A stretch of DNA of 64,000 nt, taken from contig JALHNM010000011.1 of assembly GCA_022843485.1 (NCBI GenBank), positions 26,831 through 90,830 on the forward strand. Direction: 5' to 3'. The notes under the pieces were generated by a model. The model was given only the letters and a program-made list of their open reading frames with translations. It did no database searches and had not been told where the DNA came from. Below, in pieces: positions 53,245 to 62,214 of this stretch (its first letter is position 1; each line of letters starts with the position of its first letter). This DNA is from Fimbriimonadaceae bacterium (GTDB lineage Bacteria > Armatimonadota > Fimbriimonadia > Fimbriimonadales > Fimbriimonadaceae). Both the position numbers and the translations under genes were made by a program.

Positions 53245-53336
53245 CTCCCCTCCATTCGGCCACATCGCAACGAGCCGAACACGCCCCAGCACCAAGGCAG
53301 CCACGCCCATCTCCGCGCCCGTGCTAGGCTCCCACC

Positions 53337-53948
53337 GTGCGCAAAGTCATCGTCGCGGAACACATCAGCTTGGACGGCGTCGTCCAGGCCCCAGGCGGGC
53401 CGGGGGAGGACATGAGCGGTGGGTTCCGGTTCGGCGGGTGGGTGGCGCCCTTCGACGACCCGGTGGCCAACGCCTTCCTCGGCGAGCTCTTCGCCCGGCC
53501 CTATGAGCTCCTGCTCGGCCGGGGCACGTACGACATCTTCGCCGCCTATTGGCCGACCATGGAGCCCGGCCACGTGATCGGCGACCCCTTCAACAAGGCG
53601 ACCAAGCACGTCGCCACCCACCGCCCGGAGAGCCTCGCCTGGTCGGGCAGCCGGGCGCTGGAGGGCGAGCCCGCCGACGCCGTGCGCGCGCTGAAGGCCC
53701 AACCCGGCCCCGACCTCATGACCTGGGGCAGCCCCGAACTCGTGCGGCAGCTGCTCGCCGCCGGGCTGGTGGACGAGCTCTGGCTCATCACCTACCCGGT
53801 CGTGCTCGGGGCAGGAAAGCGCCTGTTCGGCTCCGACGCCCTCCCTTCCGCCTTCACGCTCGAGAGCTCGGCCGTCGGCCCCACCGGCGTCGTCGCCACC
53901 CGCCACCTCCGCAGCGGCGAGGTCCAGACCGGCTCGGTCGGCGCTTAG
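53337..53948 (+). CDS. dihydrofolate-reductase-like (RibD C-terminal domain) family protein
   Basis: 203 residues from a GTG start. VIVAEHISLDGVVQAPGGPG at the N terminus, LLLGRGTYDIFAAYWP in the middle and LVDELWLITYPVVLGAGKRL with F are the usual marks of the YyaP/YwjB-type RibD C-terminal domain family. These are probable NADPH-dependent reductases of unknown substrate, distinct from true RibD. A stand-alone gene between hypothetical genes. Confidence 0.85.
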   Translation: MRKVIVAEHISLDGVVQAPGGPGEDMSGGFRFGGWVAPFDDPVANAFLGELFARPYELLLGRGTYDIFAAYWPTMEPGHVIGDPFNKATKHVATHRPESLAWSGSRALEGEPADAVRALKAQPGPDLMTWGSPELVRQLLAAGLVDELWLITYPVVLGAGKRLFGSDALPSAFTLESSAVGPTGVVATRHLRSGEVQTGSVGA

Positions 53949-54129
53949 GGTCGCCCAGCACAGAGGTCAGGCCCTCCGCTGGGCGTGGCCCCTAGGTGAT
54001 CAACGATCCTGTGAGGTCGACCGCTCTCTCGCCCGGATCACGATCCGGGCAAAGCCGGAACCGACGGAGCAGTGTAGGAGTCGCCCAGTCGCCCGGGCGG
54101 CAACAGTCCGCCCGAAAATCTCGGCGGGA

Positions 54130-54747
54130 CTAGTCGAAGTAGTTGAGGATCCCGATGCACCCGATGACCACGCCATCTTCGTCTTGAACGGGCACCGTCC
54201 GCAGGATCGTCTTGCTGAACTCCCCGGTCAGCCGCAGGGTCGACTCTGACCCGTCGAGGGCGTTCAGGTGGGCCGCGATGGGCGGGTATTCGTCGTCCTC
54301 TGACTTGAAGATCTCTTGGATCGTCTTTCCCGCCTCCCACACGACCCCAAAGTGGGTCTTGGGCCATTCGCCATTAGCGACCATGGAGAGGGTGAGCGAA
54401 GTATCGGCGACCCACACCGCCGAACGGATCTGTTCGAGAGCGAGATTCAAGAGAGCCAATGACGCCCGCATTTCGAGCAACGCCCTCTCCGTTTCCTTGA
54501 TGTGAACCGCAATCTCACCCCGGTCGACGTTCGCTGCTCGGAGCGCACGGTCTGCACGCTCGAGAATGACCTTTGCGACAGTGTCGGTCCGAGCAACTCC
54601 CCCGACCTTTAACCTTATCCTTAGCCAATACGTGTTGACAGTGCCGACGCGGATACCGAGGTTGTTGGCAATCCTCTCGTTCGTCAGGCCCTGGATTGCG
54701 AGCTCGACAATCTCCAGTTCTCGGGGAGACAGGTGGACTTCCTTCAC
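54130..54747 (-). CDS. LuxR-HTH (N-terminal) plus PAS-like regulator
   Basis: 205 residues. The LuxR helix-turn-helix is at the N terminus (LSPRELEIVELAIQGLTNER, GIRVGTVNTYWLRIRLKVGG), the reverse of usual order. A coiled-coil link (about 75-105) leads to a C-terminal PAS-like domain (AVWVADTSLTLSMVANGEWP, then QDEDGVVIGCIGILNYFD). The HTH is clearly related to that at 10661 (TVRTYWSRIR versus TVNTYWLRIR). It probably senses a small ligand or redox state. Single gene, no evident target. Confidence 0.82.
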   Translation of the reverse strand: MKEVHLSPRELEIVELAIQGLTNERIANNLGIRVGTVNTYWLRIRLKVGGVARTDTVAKVILERADRALRAANVDRGEIAVHIKETERALLEMRASLALLNLALEQIRSAVWVADTSLTLSMVANGEWPKTHFGVVWEAGKTIQEIFKSEDDEYPPIAAHLNALDGSESTLRLTGEFSKTILRTVPVQDEDGVVIGCIGILNYFD

Positions 54748-54867
54748 AAGCGACTCCGAGTCAAGTCCTAGCTTACGGGCACATGGTACCTCGACCCGTC
54801 ACGAAAGCCTGGGCAGAGGCGGGCAAAGGGCACTGGACTCTTACCCGGGGCTCTCGGTCGTCCGGCT

Positions 54868-55059
54868 CTACCGGGCCCGACTCGACGTTCCCTTCGGATC
54901 CGGTCGTCCTGGCGCTCGATGCCCGCGAGCCAAGCGCAAGGCCAGGTTGAAGAAGTAACCGGTGAGCGCGGCCATCAGGAGCGCCTTCCAGACGGCTCCG
55001 GTGGTGGTCACGGCGACGACTTCGCCGTAGTATCTCTCGGTTGCCGCGGCCTTCGGCAT
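54868..55059 (-). CDS. 63-residue membrane protein
   Basis: One transmembrane segment (VWKALLMAALTGYFFNLALR) followed by a basic tail. Its ATG shares the last base of the upstream TGA stop (TGATG), which supports translation coupling with the 49-residue protein gene just upstream. No family recognised. Confidence 0.55.
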   Translation of the reverse strand: MPKAAATERYYGEVVAVTTTGAVWKALLMAALTGYFFNLALRLARGHRAPGRPDPKGTSSRAR

Positions 55060-55208
55060 CAGGCGACCGTCCTTCGTCCGTTAGCGATGTTGACGATGAA
55101 AAGCACGAGAGCGACGACGAGCAGGATGTGCAGCAAGCCTCCCAACGTGTAGGATGACAGCATCCCGAGTGCCCAAAGGACGATGAGCAGGATTATGACG
55201 GTCCACAT
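55059..55208 (-). CDS. 49-residue lmo0937/DUF5670-like membrane protein
   Basis: Starts MWTVIILLIVLWALGMLSSY, continues TLGGLLHILLVVALVLFIV and ends in a basic GRR tail. Two membrane helices around a short polar turn match the lmo0937 family of tiny stress-associated membrane proteins. It is too short for usual gene calls. The downstream membrane gene starts in its stop codon. Confidence 0.8.
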   Translation of the reverse strand: MWTVIILLIVLWALGMLSSYTLGGLLHILLVVALVLFIVNIANGRRTVA

Positions 55209-55332
55209 GGCACGCTTAGTATCCCCGGCCAAGCCCTGGGTTCACAAGTCTCGACTTTCGTGTCCACTGCTTTCATGACAAGCAAAGACGGGACTGGTTA
55301 TCGGCGGGCCAGAATGGTACCTTTTATATCCG

Positions 55333-56379
55333 ATGAACACACACACCTTAAGGGACAAGTTGTTGTCAACGACGTCCACTCACACCCGTGCGGTGTTGGC
55401 CGTGATCGCCGTCTGCGCCATGGGCGCGGCGGGCGCCCAGCCGATCCGGGCGACCGTGGACCAGGTCGACGTCGATTTCATCGATGTCCAGCCCATGATG
55501 ATCAACGAAAGAGTGATGGTGCCGGTTCGAGGGGTCTTCGAGCACATGGAGGCCGACGTCGTTTGGGACCAACGCGCCCAGGTCGTCAACGCGAGTAGAG
55601 GGACCGACATGATTCGGATGGCGATCGGAGCGAACCGGGCCGCCGTCAACGGCCGGACCGTCCAACTCGATGCCCCGGCCAGCCTGGTCGGCGGACGCGC
55701 CATGATCCCACTACGGTTCTTGAGCGAGGCCCTCGGCTGCGAAGTGACCTGGATGGCCAGGTCGCGCACGGTCGAGATTACGACGAACAAGGCAGGGTCC
55801 GGCTGGAGCGGCAACGAAGGGTCGGTGGCACGGCTCGGTGCCGACACCGTGGTCCCCTTCAAGATCAACGAGAGGCTCTCCTCGAGCACGGCGGTGGCCG
55901 GTCACCGCTTCACTGCGACCCTGCGGGGGACCGATCCCACGGGCTACCAAGGAATCCCGGTCGGCTCCAAGCTTGTCGGCCACGTCGAAGTCGTCCGAGC
56001 TAAGGCAGGGACGACCCCTGGCGTCCTCGGCTTGGCGTTCGACCGGATCGTCACCCCGGGCGGCAAGTCCAACCCAATCAGCGGCACCCTCATCGGCCTC
56101 GACTCATCGAGCGTCACCAACGAGGACGGTCGGCTCATCGCGAAGGACACATCGAGCAAGAACAACTTGAAGTTCGTCGGCTACGGAGCCGGTGCCGGGG
56201 CGCTCATGGCGATCCTCACGAAGGGGAACCTGCTCACGAACACCTTGATCGGTGGAGCCCTGGGCTTCCTGGTGGGCGAGATCGAGAAGGATCCGGCCAA
56301 GGCGCGTGACGTGACGCTCGAGCCTGGCGCAGAGTTCGGCGTCATGCTCACCCGCGACCTGACCGTCCGGCTTCCCTGA
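55333..56379 (+). CDS. exported protein with copper-amine-oxidase-type stalk domain
   Basis: 348 residues. Signal peptide AVLAVIAVCAMGAAGAQ. Residues about 50-155 match the stalk domain first named for the copper amine oxidase N terminus (INERVMVPVRGVFEHMEADV, GRAMIPLRFLSEALGCEVTW). Residues about 165-345 form a second domain with a Gly/Ala-rich hydrophobic stretch (FVGYGAGAGALMAILTKG). The stalk is usually a cell-surface module. The second domain is not recognised. Confidence 0.8.
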   Translation: MNTHTLRDKLLSTTSTHTRAVLAVIAVCAMGAAGAQPIRATVDQVDVDFIDVQPMMINERVMVPVRGVFEHMEADVVWDQRAQVVNASRGTDMIRMAIGANRAAVNGRTVQLDAPASLVGGRAMIPLRFLSEALGCEVTWMARSRTVEITTNKAGSGWSGNEGSVARLGADTVVPFKINERLSSSTAVAGHRFTATLRGTDPTGYQGIPVGSKLVGHVEVVRAKAGTTPGVLGLAFDRIVTPGGKSNPISGTLIGLDSSSVTNEDGRLIAKDTSSKNNLKFVGYGAGAGALMAILTKGNLLTNTLIGGALGFLVGEIEKDPAKARDVTLEPGAEFGVMLTRDLTVRLP

Positions 56380-56582
56380 ACCCATGCCCCCGAGCAGACC
56401 CGCTCCCACCAGACTCACTTCGAGCCCGGCGGTAGGCGTGGCCGGGGTGATGTCCCATGCACCCCGGCGCAGGTCGGAAGGATCCCCCTCTCGATTTCCG
56501 TGGGGGGGCCAGGTTCCACAGGTGAGCCGTCCCAAGAGGAGCCGGGGTCTTCTAGGCATCACCCCGGCCACACGCAGGTGAA

Positions 56583-56855
56583 ATGGATCAAGGAGCACCG
56601 GACAAGACGACGCTTTCGGCAACCGAGAGCATCGCTGTCGAGCTCGCGCGGGCAAACGAGCTCTTGGCGAAGCACATCGCCCTGCAACGGGACTGGAAGC
56701 TGGCAGTGCGCAACGGGTTGCTCGCGGGCCTTGCCAGCGTAATCGGCGCGACGCTGCTGGTCAGCATCCTCCTCACCGTCTTGCGCCCGCTTCAGCGCCT
56801 GGAAAGACTGGGCTCGGTGTTCGAGCGCATCGAGCAAGAGCTGGAGAAGCATTGA
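56583..56855 (+). CDS. 90-residue single-pass membrane protein (DUF5665-like)
   Basis: An amphipathic helix (TESIAVELARANELLAKHIA) is followed by one membrane helix (GLLAGLASVIGATLLVSILL) and a C-terminal helix. It resembles DUF5665 proteins. The function is unknown. It ends 4 bases before the convergent MmcQ-like gene. Confidence 0.65.
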   Translation: MDQGAPDKTTLSATESIAVELARANELLAKHIALQRDWKLAVRNGLLAGLASVIGATLLVSILLTVLRPLQRLERLGSVFERIEQELEKH

Positions 56856-56859
56856 GCCC

Positions 56860-57201
56860 TCACTTCCGCATGGCGAATTCGTGGGCGCCGTCGATGAGCT
56901 CGGTGACCGTCTCCCACGCCAGCCCGCGGTCCAGCCAGACCCCCACCCAGCCCCTCGACCCGACGTAGGGCGGGCGGAAGTAGACCTCGGCGTCCTCGGC
57001 CACCAGCGCCTCCTGCAGCCCCTGCGGCGCGGTCAGCCAGAGCGACGGACGGCCCCCGTCCCGGTCGTCGGTGGCGAAGAAGCCGATCTGCCGCCCCTTC
57101 TCGATGAAGAACGCGGGGGCGCCGTGGCTGGTCCTCTCCACCGTCCGCGGCAGCGAGAGGACGTGCGCCCGCACCCGCTCCAGCAGCTCGTCCGGGGTCA
57201 T
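56860..57201 (-). CDS. MmcQ/YjbR family protein
   Basis: 113 residues from the ATG at 57201, whose ATGA overlaps the upstream stop. PRTVERTSHGAPAFFIEKGR, DRDGGRPSLWLTAP and GSRGWVGVWLDRGLAWE are typical of the MmcQ/YjbR (CyaY-like fold) family, sometimes called DNA-binding but of unproven role. Translationally coupled to the SnoaL-like gene. Confidence 0.85.
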   Translation of the reverse strand: MTPDELLERVRAHVLSLPRTVERTSHGAPAFFIEKGRQIGFFATDDRDGGRPSLWLTAPQGLQEALVAEDAEVYFRPPYVGSRGWVGVWLDRGLAWETVTELIDGAHEFAMRK

Positions 57202-57629
57202 GGCGCCCCCTGCCCCCCGTCCACCCCCGCCCATTCCAGACCCTCGGCCCGGTCGAGGAACGTCCGCGTCTCGACGACCCGGCCGTCGCGGAACGTGAAG
57301 ACGTCGGCCAGCCTCGCCTCCACCCACTCCGGCTGCCCCTCCAGCCGCACGTGCACATGGACGAAGGCGACCACCTTGTCCCCCGCCGAGTGGAACTCCT
57401 CCGGCTCGCAGGCCCCCTCGGCCCAGGTCGCGCGCGCCGACCTGACCCGCGCCTCGACCTCCTCCCGCCCCCGGTACACCCCCGCCGACGGGACCCCGAC
57501 CGCCTCGATCAACGCACCCCCCGGGTCGAACTCCGCCACCATCCCCGCCGCATCCCCCCGATTCAGCGCCGCATAAACCCTCCTCACCGCCTCCACCCGA
57601 TCCCTATCCGCGTCGCTCATGCCCCCCAT
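57198..57629 (-). CDS. SnoaL/NTF2-like protein
   Basis: 143 residues. The cone-shaped alpha+beta pattern VEAVRRVYAALNRGDAAGMV, YRGREEVEARV and VFTFRDGRVVETRTFLDRAE fits the SnoaL-like subgroup of NTF2 folds, which include small isomerases and hydrolases. The specific reaction is unknown. The start could also be the ATG at 57620. First of a two-gene unit with the MmcQ-like gene. Confidence 0.82.
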   Translation of the reverse strand: MGGMSDADRDRVEAVRRVYAALNRGDAAGMVAEFDPGGALIEAVGVPSAGVYRGREEVEARVRSARATWAEGACEPEEFHSAGDKVVAFVHVHVRLEGQPEWVEARLADVFTFRDGRVVETRTFLDRAEGLEWAGVDGGQGAP

Positions 57630-57797
57630 TCTGCCCCCTCCCCGAAGCCCCTCGCTACCGAGCCCATACCCCAGCGCTTGCGTCGACCCACCTGCACGGC
57701 TCAGACTGGAGACACCGGCCCCGCCTAGCCTCTTGGCCTGAGGGCAACACGAATGCAGACCAGCAGAGCGAGGCGGGCTGCGGTCGGGGGCGCCTCG

Positions 57798-58049
57798 TCA
57801 GTTCGGCAGATGGAACCGCTCGAAGAGCTCAAAGTCCACGTCGAACACCGTGCGGGGTCGGCCTCCGATCTGGAGGCGCTCCAAGAGGCTGACGAGCGAC
57901 TCGCGGTCGATGAGTGCGATCGTTGGGACGCCCTCCCGAACCGCCTCCTTGCGGGCCTCGCTGGTGAAGGTGCCGGTCGAGAGGATGATCCCCTCACCCT
58001 GGCCACCCCGCCGATGCGTTATCGGGTAGACGGTCGGACCAGATCGCAC
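57798..58049 (-). pseudogene. remnant of an Mrr-type restriction endonuclease
   Basis: About 60 residues, GEGIILSTGTFTSEARKEAV, then PTIALIDRESLVSLLERL and a short tail, match the C-terminal half of the Mrr catalytic domain (the part after the QxK motif). The upstream DNA has no trace of the catalytic Asp and QxK region, so the gene is 5'-truncated. The start of the open frame is not meaningful. Confidence 0.6.
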
Positions 58050-58208
58050 AGCCGGCCTATCCTATCTCCCTGGAACGAGCTACTCTCACGGACGGGCAGG
58101 CAGGGTGGAGCAAGGTCAGTGCTGATGCGTCGGTATCCACCGGGCCCACCCTAGACCGGACGGGGGCTCAGGCGAACCTGACTCTGCGAAGCTATGGAGG
58201 AGAATCGC

Positions 58209-60830
58209 ATGGAACCCGGTCTGACGGGCATGGTGCAGGGCACTTTGCTCATGAGCGATATCGTCGGTAGCTCCCGCTTATGGGAGTCGATGCCGACGGA
58301 GATGCACGCCCCCCTCCAAAAGCACCTCGCCGACTGGAAAGTTCACGTAGAGCAGCATGGCGGTCGAGTCTGTAAGGGCCTCGGGGACGGCGTCCTGGCC
58401 CACTTTCCCCAAGCCAACGACGCCCTCGGTTGCGCCCAGGCCGTCGCAGCCGACCTCGCCACTCAGCACTGGCCGGACGGGACGCCCGTGGAAGTCCGCA
58501 TCGCCCTCGTGACCGACCTCTTCCACCCGGCGGGCGACGATGTGTTCGGGACGGCCGTCAACCGCCTCGCCCGCCTCCTCGCCACCTGCCCCCACGGCAC
58601 GATCCTGTTCGACGAGGCGACCTACCACATTTGTGCCGAGGGCCCCGCGAGGACCGCCGTCGACGCCGGTCACCGTCGCCTCCGCGACATCCCCGAGCCT
58701 ATCCACGTGTTCGCCCTCGGCGGCCGCTCGCCCGTCAAAGCCCAGGAGGCCGACGGCGTCCGCACCGTCGGGGCCGTGCCGTTCGAAGTGCCCTTCGTGG
58801 GACGTGCCGAAGAACTCGAGGACCTCCGTCGCCGGGTCGATTCTGGGTGCCGGCTCGTCTCTCTCACCGGCCCAGGCGGTATGGGCAAGACTCGCCTGGC
58901 CCGCGAAACTGCGAAGTCGATCGCCGAGAGTCGGATCCAGCCGGTCGTCTTCGTGGACTGCTCCAGCTTCGCCCACGCCGAGGAGATCGCCGCCGCTATC
59001 CTCCAGGGCCTCGACACCCCGCGTGGCGCAGAACCACAAACCGACCTGAAGAAGGCGCTCCGTACCCTCCAAGCCTTCATCGTGCTCGACGGCTACGAGG
59101 GTCTCGTCGAGACCGCTCCTTGGCTCGCCGACCTCATCTCCACGACCGAAGCCCAGTTCCTGGTCACAAGCCGATCCACCCTGCGCCTCCAGGCCGAACA
59201 GGAGGTGCGGCTGAAGCCCCTCCGCAAGGGCGAACGGGCTTGGGGCGACCGCGAGCGCCTCTTCTGGCAGTGCGCCCGTGCCGCCAACGCAGACCTGACG
59301 GACGAAGCTCGTGCCCGCCCTGTGGTCGCCGAGATCTGCGAGCTTCTGGACGGCATGCCGCTGCTCATCCAACTCGGCGCCTCACGCATTCGCCACTACT
59401 CTCTGAACGCACTGCTCGAAGGCCTCCGCGCCTCTCGCCTCGACTTGCGCTCCGACTTCATCGACCTCGGCAACCGCCACAGCGATATCCCGACCCTCGT
59501 CGGCGACTCCCTCCGCCTCGTGCCACCCGAGGCGGCCGAACTCCTGGGAGAGCTCTGCGTCTTCGTCGGCGGCTTCACCCGGGCCGACGCCGAGGCCGTC
59601 TGCGGCACCGACAAGGAACGGTTCGTGGGCGAAGGGCTCGAAAGCCTGCGCGACCACTCGCTGATCCAGCCCGAGCACGCCAAAGACGGTCTCAAGTTCA
59701 GAGTGCTGGACTCGATTCGCGAGTACGCCGGCCAGCTCTGGCCGCCGAGCGCCGAACTGGGTGACCGCCACTGCCGCCACTACGCCCAGAAGGCCGGAAG
59801 CCTCGCCCAACAACGCGCCACCGGCCGCGCCCAGGAGACCAACCGCCGCCTCCTCGCCGAGATCGGGAACTACCGCCGGGCCCTCCTCCACACTCGGGCG
59901 ACCGACGACCGCCAAGGAGCGGCGCAGCTCTGCGCCACGCTCGGCCGCAGCCTGGTGGAACTCGGCCTTTGGGAAGACCTGAACCTCCTGCTGGAGACCG
60001 CCCGCTGGACGGAAGACCAGGCCCTGATCGGAAACACCATGGGTCTGGAAGGTGCCGCCGCGGCGCTCCGTGGGCAGCGCGAGACCGGCCGTCGGATTTG
60101 GGAGCGGCGGCTCGAGCACTGCCGCAAGGTCGGTGACCAGCGGGGAGAGGTGGACGCGTTGCTCGACCTCGCCGACCTGAGCGCCAACGATGGGGAACTC
60201 GACAAGGCGGCCCAGCTGGCGACCGAGGCGGCGAGCCTCGCCGAGGAGCACGGCTTCGTCGCGTTCGAGGCGGTCGGCTACAGCATCCTGGCCCACATCG
60301 CCTGCAGCCCAGGGTCACGGGAACCCATGGGCTCGCCACCCGGCATGGGCACCCCCGAGGCGAGCCGTGACCGCGCGCTGGAGTTCGTGCGCCGTGCCGA
60401 GCAGAGGGTCCCAGAGCTCGTCCAGCCCAACGAGCGCTATTCCGTGCTCCGGCGTTGCGCCCGGGTCAGGCAGGCCTGCGCCGACCCACGCGGTGCCCTC
60501 GCCAACAACGTCGCCGCCCTCCAGGCCGCCTTCGACGCTTCGCTCCTCTACGGCGTCTGCACCGCCCTGCGCGAGGTGGCGACCGACCCGCAGAGCGGAC
60601 TCGCCGTCACGGAAAGGGCCGCCGCCCTCGCCGCGAGCCTCGACCTCGCCAACGAGACTGGAGCCGCCGACCACGAAGCCACTCGAACGGCCTTCGCCGA
60701 CCTTGAACGATCCTATCCCTCCGAGTGCGCCGAAGGACAAGCCCTCGCCCACCGCCTCGGCTGGAGCGCAGTGAGCGAGGAGACCATCGCTTCTCTTCAG
60801 AGTGCCCAGAGGCAAGTCTCTAGACCTTAG
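58209..60830 (+). CDS. class III adenylate cyclase-like domain fused to NB-ARC ATPase and TPR
   Basis: 873 residues from the ATG at 58209, placed 6 bases after GGAGGAG. Residues about 5-165 are a class III cyclase domain: LLMSDIVGSSRLWE and KGLGDGVLAHF give the two metal Asp, and GTAVNRLARL supplies the Asn/Arg of the active site. Residues about 200-480 are an NB-ARC-type ATPase (LTGPGGMGKTRLARETAK, Walker B FIVLDGYEGLVE). The rest is helical TPR repeats (ALLDLADLSANDGELDKAAQ). It could make cAMP when activated. The ATPase-TPR half resembles that of the SARP-type protein at 40094. Confidence 0.87.
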   Translation: MEPGLTGMVQGTLLMSDIVGSSRLWESMPTEMHAPLQKHLADWKVHVEQHGGRVCKGLGDGVLAHFPQANDALGCAQAVAADLATQHWPDGTPVEVRIALVTDLFHPAGDDVFGTAVNRLARLLATCPHGTILFDEATYHICAEGPARTAVDAGHRRLRDIPEPIHVFALGGRSPVKAQEADGVRTVGAVPFEVPFVGRAEELEDLRRRVDSGCRLVSLTGPGGMGKTRLARETAKSIAESRIQPVVFVDCSSFAHAEEIAAAILQGLDTPRGAEPQTDLKKALRTLQAFIVLDGYEGLVETAPWLADLISTTEAQFLVTSRSTLRLQAEQEVRLKPLRKGERAWGDRERLFWQCARAANADLTDEARARPVVAEICELLDGMPLLIQLGASRIRHYSLNALLEGLRASRLDLRSDFIDLGNRHSDIPTLVGDSLRLVPPEAAELLGELCVFVGGFTRADAEAVCGTDKERFVGEGLESLRDHSLIQPEHAKDGLKFRVLDSIREYAGQLWPPSAELGDRHCRHYAQKAGSLAQQRATGRAQETNRRLLAEIGNYRRALLHTRATDDRQGAAQLCATLGRSLVELGLWEDLNLLLETARWTEDQALIGNTMGLEGAAAALRGQRETGRRIWERRLEHCRKVGDQRGEVDALLDLADLSANDGELDKAAQLATEAASLAEEHGFVAFEAVGYSILAHIACSPGSREPMGSPPGMGTPEASRDRALEFVRRAEQRVPELVQPNERYSVLRRCARVRQACADPRGALANNVAALQAAFDASLLYGVCTALREVATDPQSGLAVTERAAALAASLDLANETGAADHEATRTAFADLERSYPSECAEGQALAHRLGWSAVSEETIASLQSAQRQVSRP

Positions 60831-60887
60831 ACCCGGTGTGCTCGGGTGTGACAAAGCCTAGAGTCGCCAAGAAGCACCCTTCGATCG

Positions 60888-61868
60888 TCACCAAGCCTTC
60901 ACGATCAGTCCCGCCGCTTGCAGTTCATGGTGCGTAGCGGTCGTGTGCGTTTCCGCGAAGTGAACGATGTTGCACGTCTGTATGTTCGCGTACGAGAACT
61001 TGGCGTGGACGTTCCGCAACTGCAAGGAGCCTGCTGGGTTCCACGAAACTCCCATAGAACTCGGGGCAGGCTGGGGGAGAGAACCATTAACAGGAAGGTC
61101 ATAGTACTGCTTGTTAGTGATCAAGGCCATGAGCATGTCATTGGGGTGCTTGAGTACGTTCATGAGGTGCTCGACCACTTGCGCGTGGGTTAAGTACTTG
61201 GGATCGGCTCCGCTCACCGTCGACGCAAGCTCGTTATGGATGTTCCCGGTTCCTGTCCTGACGCCCTGATCTACATCGAACACGATATCACCGGTGCCGT
61301 ACCCAACACTACCTCCAACAAGCGCACTATTGGGTGTCCAGACGTTCACGTGGCATGTCGACGCACCTCGTCTGTAGGTTGCTACGGCAATCCATCGGTT
61401 CGGCGCTGGAATAGGCCTTAGGGTGAACGAAAAGGTCACGTTCTTCTCGAGAGGCACGTTGTCTCTGTGCGGCCACTTCTGAAAGGGACTCATCAAGAAC
61501 GTGGCGAGGTCAGGCTCGTTGGGGTCACTCGAATTGGGTTCGAGATACTTAAACCCCGTGCTAGCAAACTCGTCGTTCACCGCAAAGCTGGAGATACTTG
61601 AGGATCGAGCATCATCGAGCGGGCTGGTGGCATAGACCAGCAGCTCCTCGCGTGTCGCTTCTGAGAAAGGGTTGGGGCCAAGGAGCTGTATCGCCGCTGC
61701 TAACTCAGCTGCTTCGGCTTCGTCGGTGCCCTGGAAACGTTCACTGAGAGTCCTGACTAGCGACTCGGAATCGAGTGCTTCCCACGCCTGGTTCCAGGCC
61801 ACTCCGTTCTTCGCCATGAATGCGAGGATCTTACGAGCCGCAAGGGCCTTGTCTTGAGTGTTGTCCAC
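60888..61868 (-). CDS. orphan hypothetical protein, lower-GC gene
   Basis: 326 residues with no recognised domain. The N-terminal third is helical (ALAARKILAFMAKNGVAWNQ). The rest is beta-rich (NVTFSFTLRPIPAPNRWIAV, GGSVGYGTGDIVFDVDQGVR) and ends HELQAAGLIVKAW. No signal peptide or membrane helix. Codon use is visibly richer in A and T than its neighbours (about 53% GC by eye), hinting at horizontal acquisition. Full-length frame with ATG start; convergent with the cyclase gene. Confidence 0.6.
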   Translation of the reverse strand: MDNTQDKALAARKILAFMAKNGVAWNQAWEALDSESLVRTLSERFQGTDEAEAAELAAAIQLLGPNPFSEATREELLVYATSPLDDARSSSISSFAVNDEFASTGFKYLEPNSSDPNEPDLATFLMSPFQKWPHRDNVPLEKNVTFSFTLRPIPAPNRWIAVATYRRGASTCHVNVWTPNSALVGGSVGYGTGDIVFDVDQGVRTGTGNIHNELASTVSGADPKYLTHAQVVEHLMNVLKHPNDMLMALITNKQYYDLPVNGSLPQPAPSSMGVSWNPAGSLQLRNVHAKFSYANIQTCNIVHFAETHTTATHHELQAAGLIVKAW

Positions 61869-62214
61869 ATGGTGTCAGACGACAACGCAGCAGAGACATT
61901 ACGACGATAGGCCGTTCGTCCTTGCAACGAACAAGGGTCGGATGACAGACCGGCGACGGGGGCGCCCGGTCTGGCCCGGACGGCCGTGCAGCGCAGCCCG
62001 CCAGAAACAAGATCCACCGAAAGATCTATCGCGCCCCCACCGAGCGGGGACGAAGGCGGCAGCCGGGGCGGGAGGTCTGCCCGCTCGCCGTCCGTTCGTA
62101 CTCCGCAGGACGACCGTCCGGCGCAAGAAGCCCCACAAGACGAAGCGCGGGGGCTTGTCCTCGCGGCGGATTGGCCTGTCTGCCGTTCGGGACCGCACCT
62201 GGTACAGTGCGCGC
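61869..62214. other. 346-base intergenic region, nothing recognised
   Basis: Between the low-GC orphan gene and an exported protein gene. Open frames exist but have no recognisable content. A TACAGT hexamer about 7 bases before the next ATG could be a -10 box giving a leaderless or near-leaderless transcript. Confidence 0.4.
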
